Program-made: the position numbers and the translations under genes | Source: Paenibacillus roseus | GTDB lineage: Bacteria > Bacillota > Bacilli > Paenibacillales > Paenibacillaceae | Assembly (NCBI RefSeq): GCF_016424485.1 | Contig: NZ_JAELUP010000072.1 | Span: 1 to 64,000 of the forward strand | DNA: 64,000 nucleotides | Direction: 5' to 3' | Shown here: positions 63,643-64,000 of the stretch, one piece after another | Layout: each line of letters begins with the position of its first letter | How positions within the stretch are numbered: the stretch's first letter is position 1 | The notes under the pieces: model-generated | Databases searched by the model: none | What the model was told of the DNA's origin: nothing | The model's input: the letters and a program-made list of their open reading frames with translations, nothing else

Positions 63643-64000
63643 CTACTTTTTGGCTACATACTTGCGAATATCAAAAGCGACAGCAGCCACGATGATCAAC
63701 CCTTTAATAATAAGTTGCCAATAGGGACTCACACCGATGAACGTCAAACCGTAGTTGATGACGCCGAAGATCAGAACGCCGGCCATAACGCCGGGCACCG
63801 TCCCGATGCCGCCAGCCGTGGACACTCCCCCGACGACGCAAGCAGCGATCGCATCCAGCTCATACATATTGCCGTAGTTGTTCGTGGCCCCTCCCGTGCG
63901 CGCTGATTCCAGCACGCCGGCGATTCCATACAACGCGCCGGAGATCGCATAGATAGCGATCAGGTTGCGCGCCACTTTAATGCCGGATACATGCGCTGCC
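63643..64000 (-). CDS. Sugar ABC transporter permease (MglC-like), C-terminal part
   Basis: Only the last 118 residues are in the window; the frame is open to the right edge. They include the conserved permease stretch GGVSTAGGIGTVPGVMAGVL and the MglC-type end INYGLTFIGVSPYWQLIIKG. It belongs to the BPD_transp_2 family that imports galactose, ribose or xylose with an MglA-like ATPase. The remaining operon must lie beyond 64000. A sugar importer just upstream of the secreted GH3 enzyme suggests uptake of its products. Confidence 0.88.
   Translation of the reverse strand, partial: AAHVSGIKVARNLIAIYAISGALYGIAGVLESARTGGATNNYGNMYELDAIAACVVGGVSTAGGIGTVPGVMAGVLIFGVINYGLTFIGVSPYWQLIIKGLIIVAAVAFDIRKYVAKK

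Noticed and set aside
1..64000. CRISPR arrays, tRNA/rRNA genes, phosphopantetheinyl transferase, integrase or transposase genes
   Set aside because: Searched by eye on both strands; none could be supported. The carrier-activating phosphopantetheinyl transferase must be encoded elsewhere.

Overview
The window looks like chromosome of an endospore-forming, low-to-mid GC Firmicute, most likely Paenibacillus or a close relative. The signs are a small acid-soluble spore protein (SspI), a very large secreted enzyme anchored by three SLH domains, an ECF sigma factor paired with a membrane partner, KtrA, an LCP protein, LrgAB, and AGGAGG-type ribosome binding sites throughout. I saw no rRNA, tRNA, CRISPR array, integrase or complete insertion sequence.

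Layout. 0-2.3 kb: ECF sigma factor and a one-pass membrane partner with a HEAT/propeller-like exterior. 2.4-5.4 kb: PadR-DUF4180 fusion regulator behind a perfect palindrome, then flavohemoglobin Hmp behind a Crp/Fnr-type site, facing a short Crp/Fnr regulator. 5.4-8.6 kb: rRNA methyltransferase, KtrA, SspI and an orphan PhnM. 8.7-11.4 kb: guanine-riboswitch-controlled purine permease and a second Crp/Fnr regulator. 11.5-29.3 kb: a ten-gene, one-strand, AT-rich nonribosomal peptide operon. 29.3-30.3 kb: debris and the guaA terminator. 30.3-36.9 kb: guaA, then a MoxR/DUF58/transglutaminase operon. 37-43.2 kb: Bcp, a DUF990-type ABC exporter, an LCP protein and HemL. 43.4-47.2 kb: potABCD polyamine importer. 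47.3-53.5 kb: small metabolic and regulatory genes, ChrA and LrgAB. 53.9-56.2 kb: Mqo and a lipoprotein whose start appears frameshifted. 56.3-63.3 kb: a 2336-residue permuted GH3 glycosidase with CBM-like, Ig-like and SLH domains. The right edge holds the end of an MglC-like sugar permease.

The centrepiece is the peptide operon. It encodes three adenylation domains whose specificity codes, read by eye, match Thr, Val and Ser. It also has two ATP-grasp ligases, an SDR, a nitrilase-family hydrolase, an MFS exporter and three thioesterases, one of them an integrated domain with a Cys nucleophile. Two of the three modules start with shortened, apparently inactive condensation-like regions, and one internal condensation domain has Asn in place of the catalytic His. 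Only one canonical condensation domain remains, which raises the possibility that the ATP-grasp enzymes make some of the amide bonds. The operon lies between guaA and the guanine-regulated purine permease, two genes that are adjacent in Bacillus subtilis. The 3' end of guaA is a known island insertion hot spot, so this is probably an acquired metabolic island. I cannot name its product.
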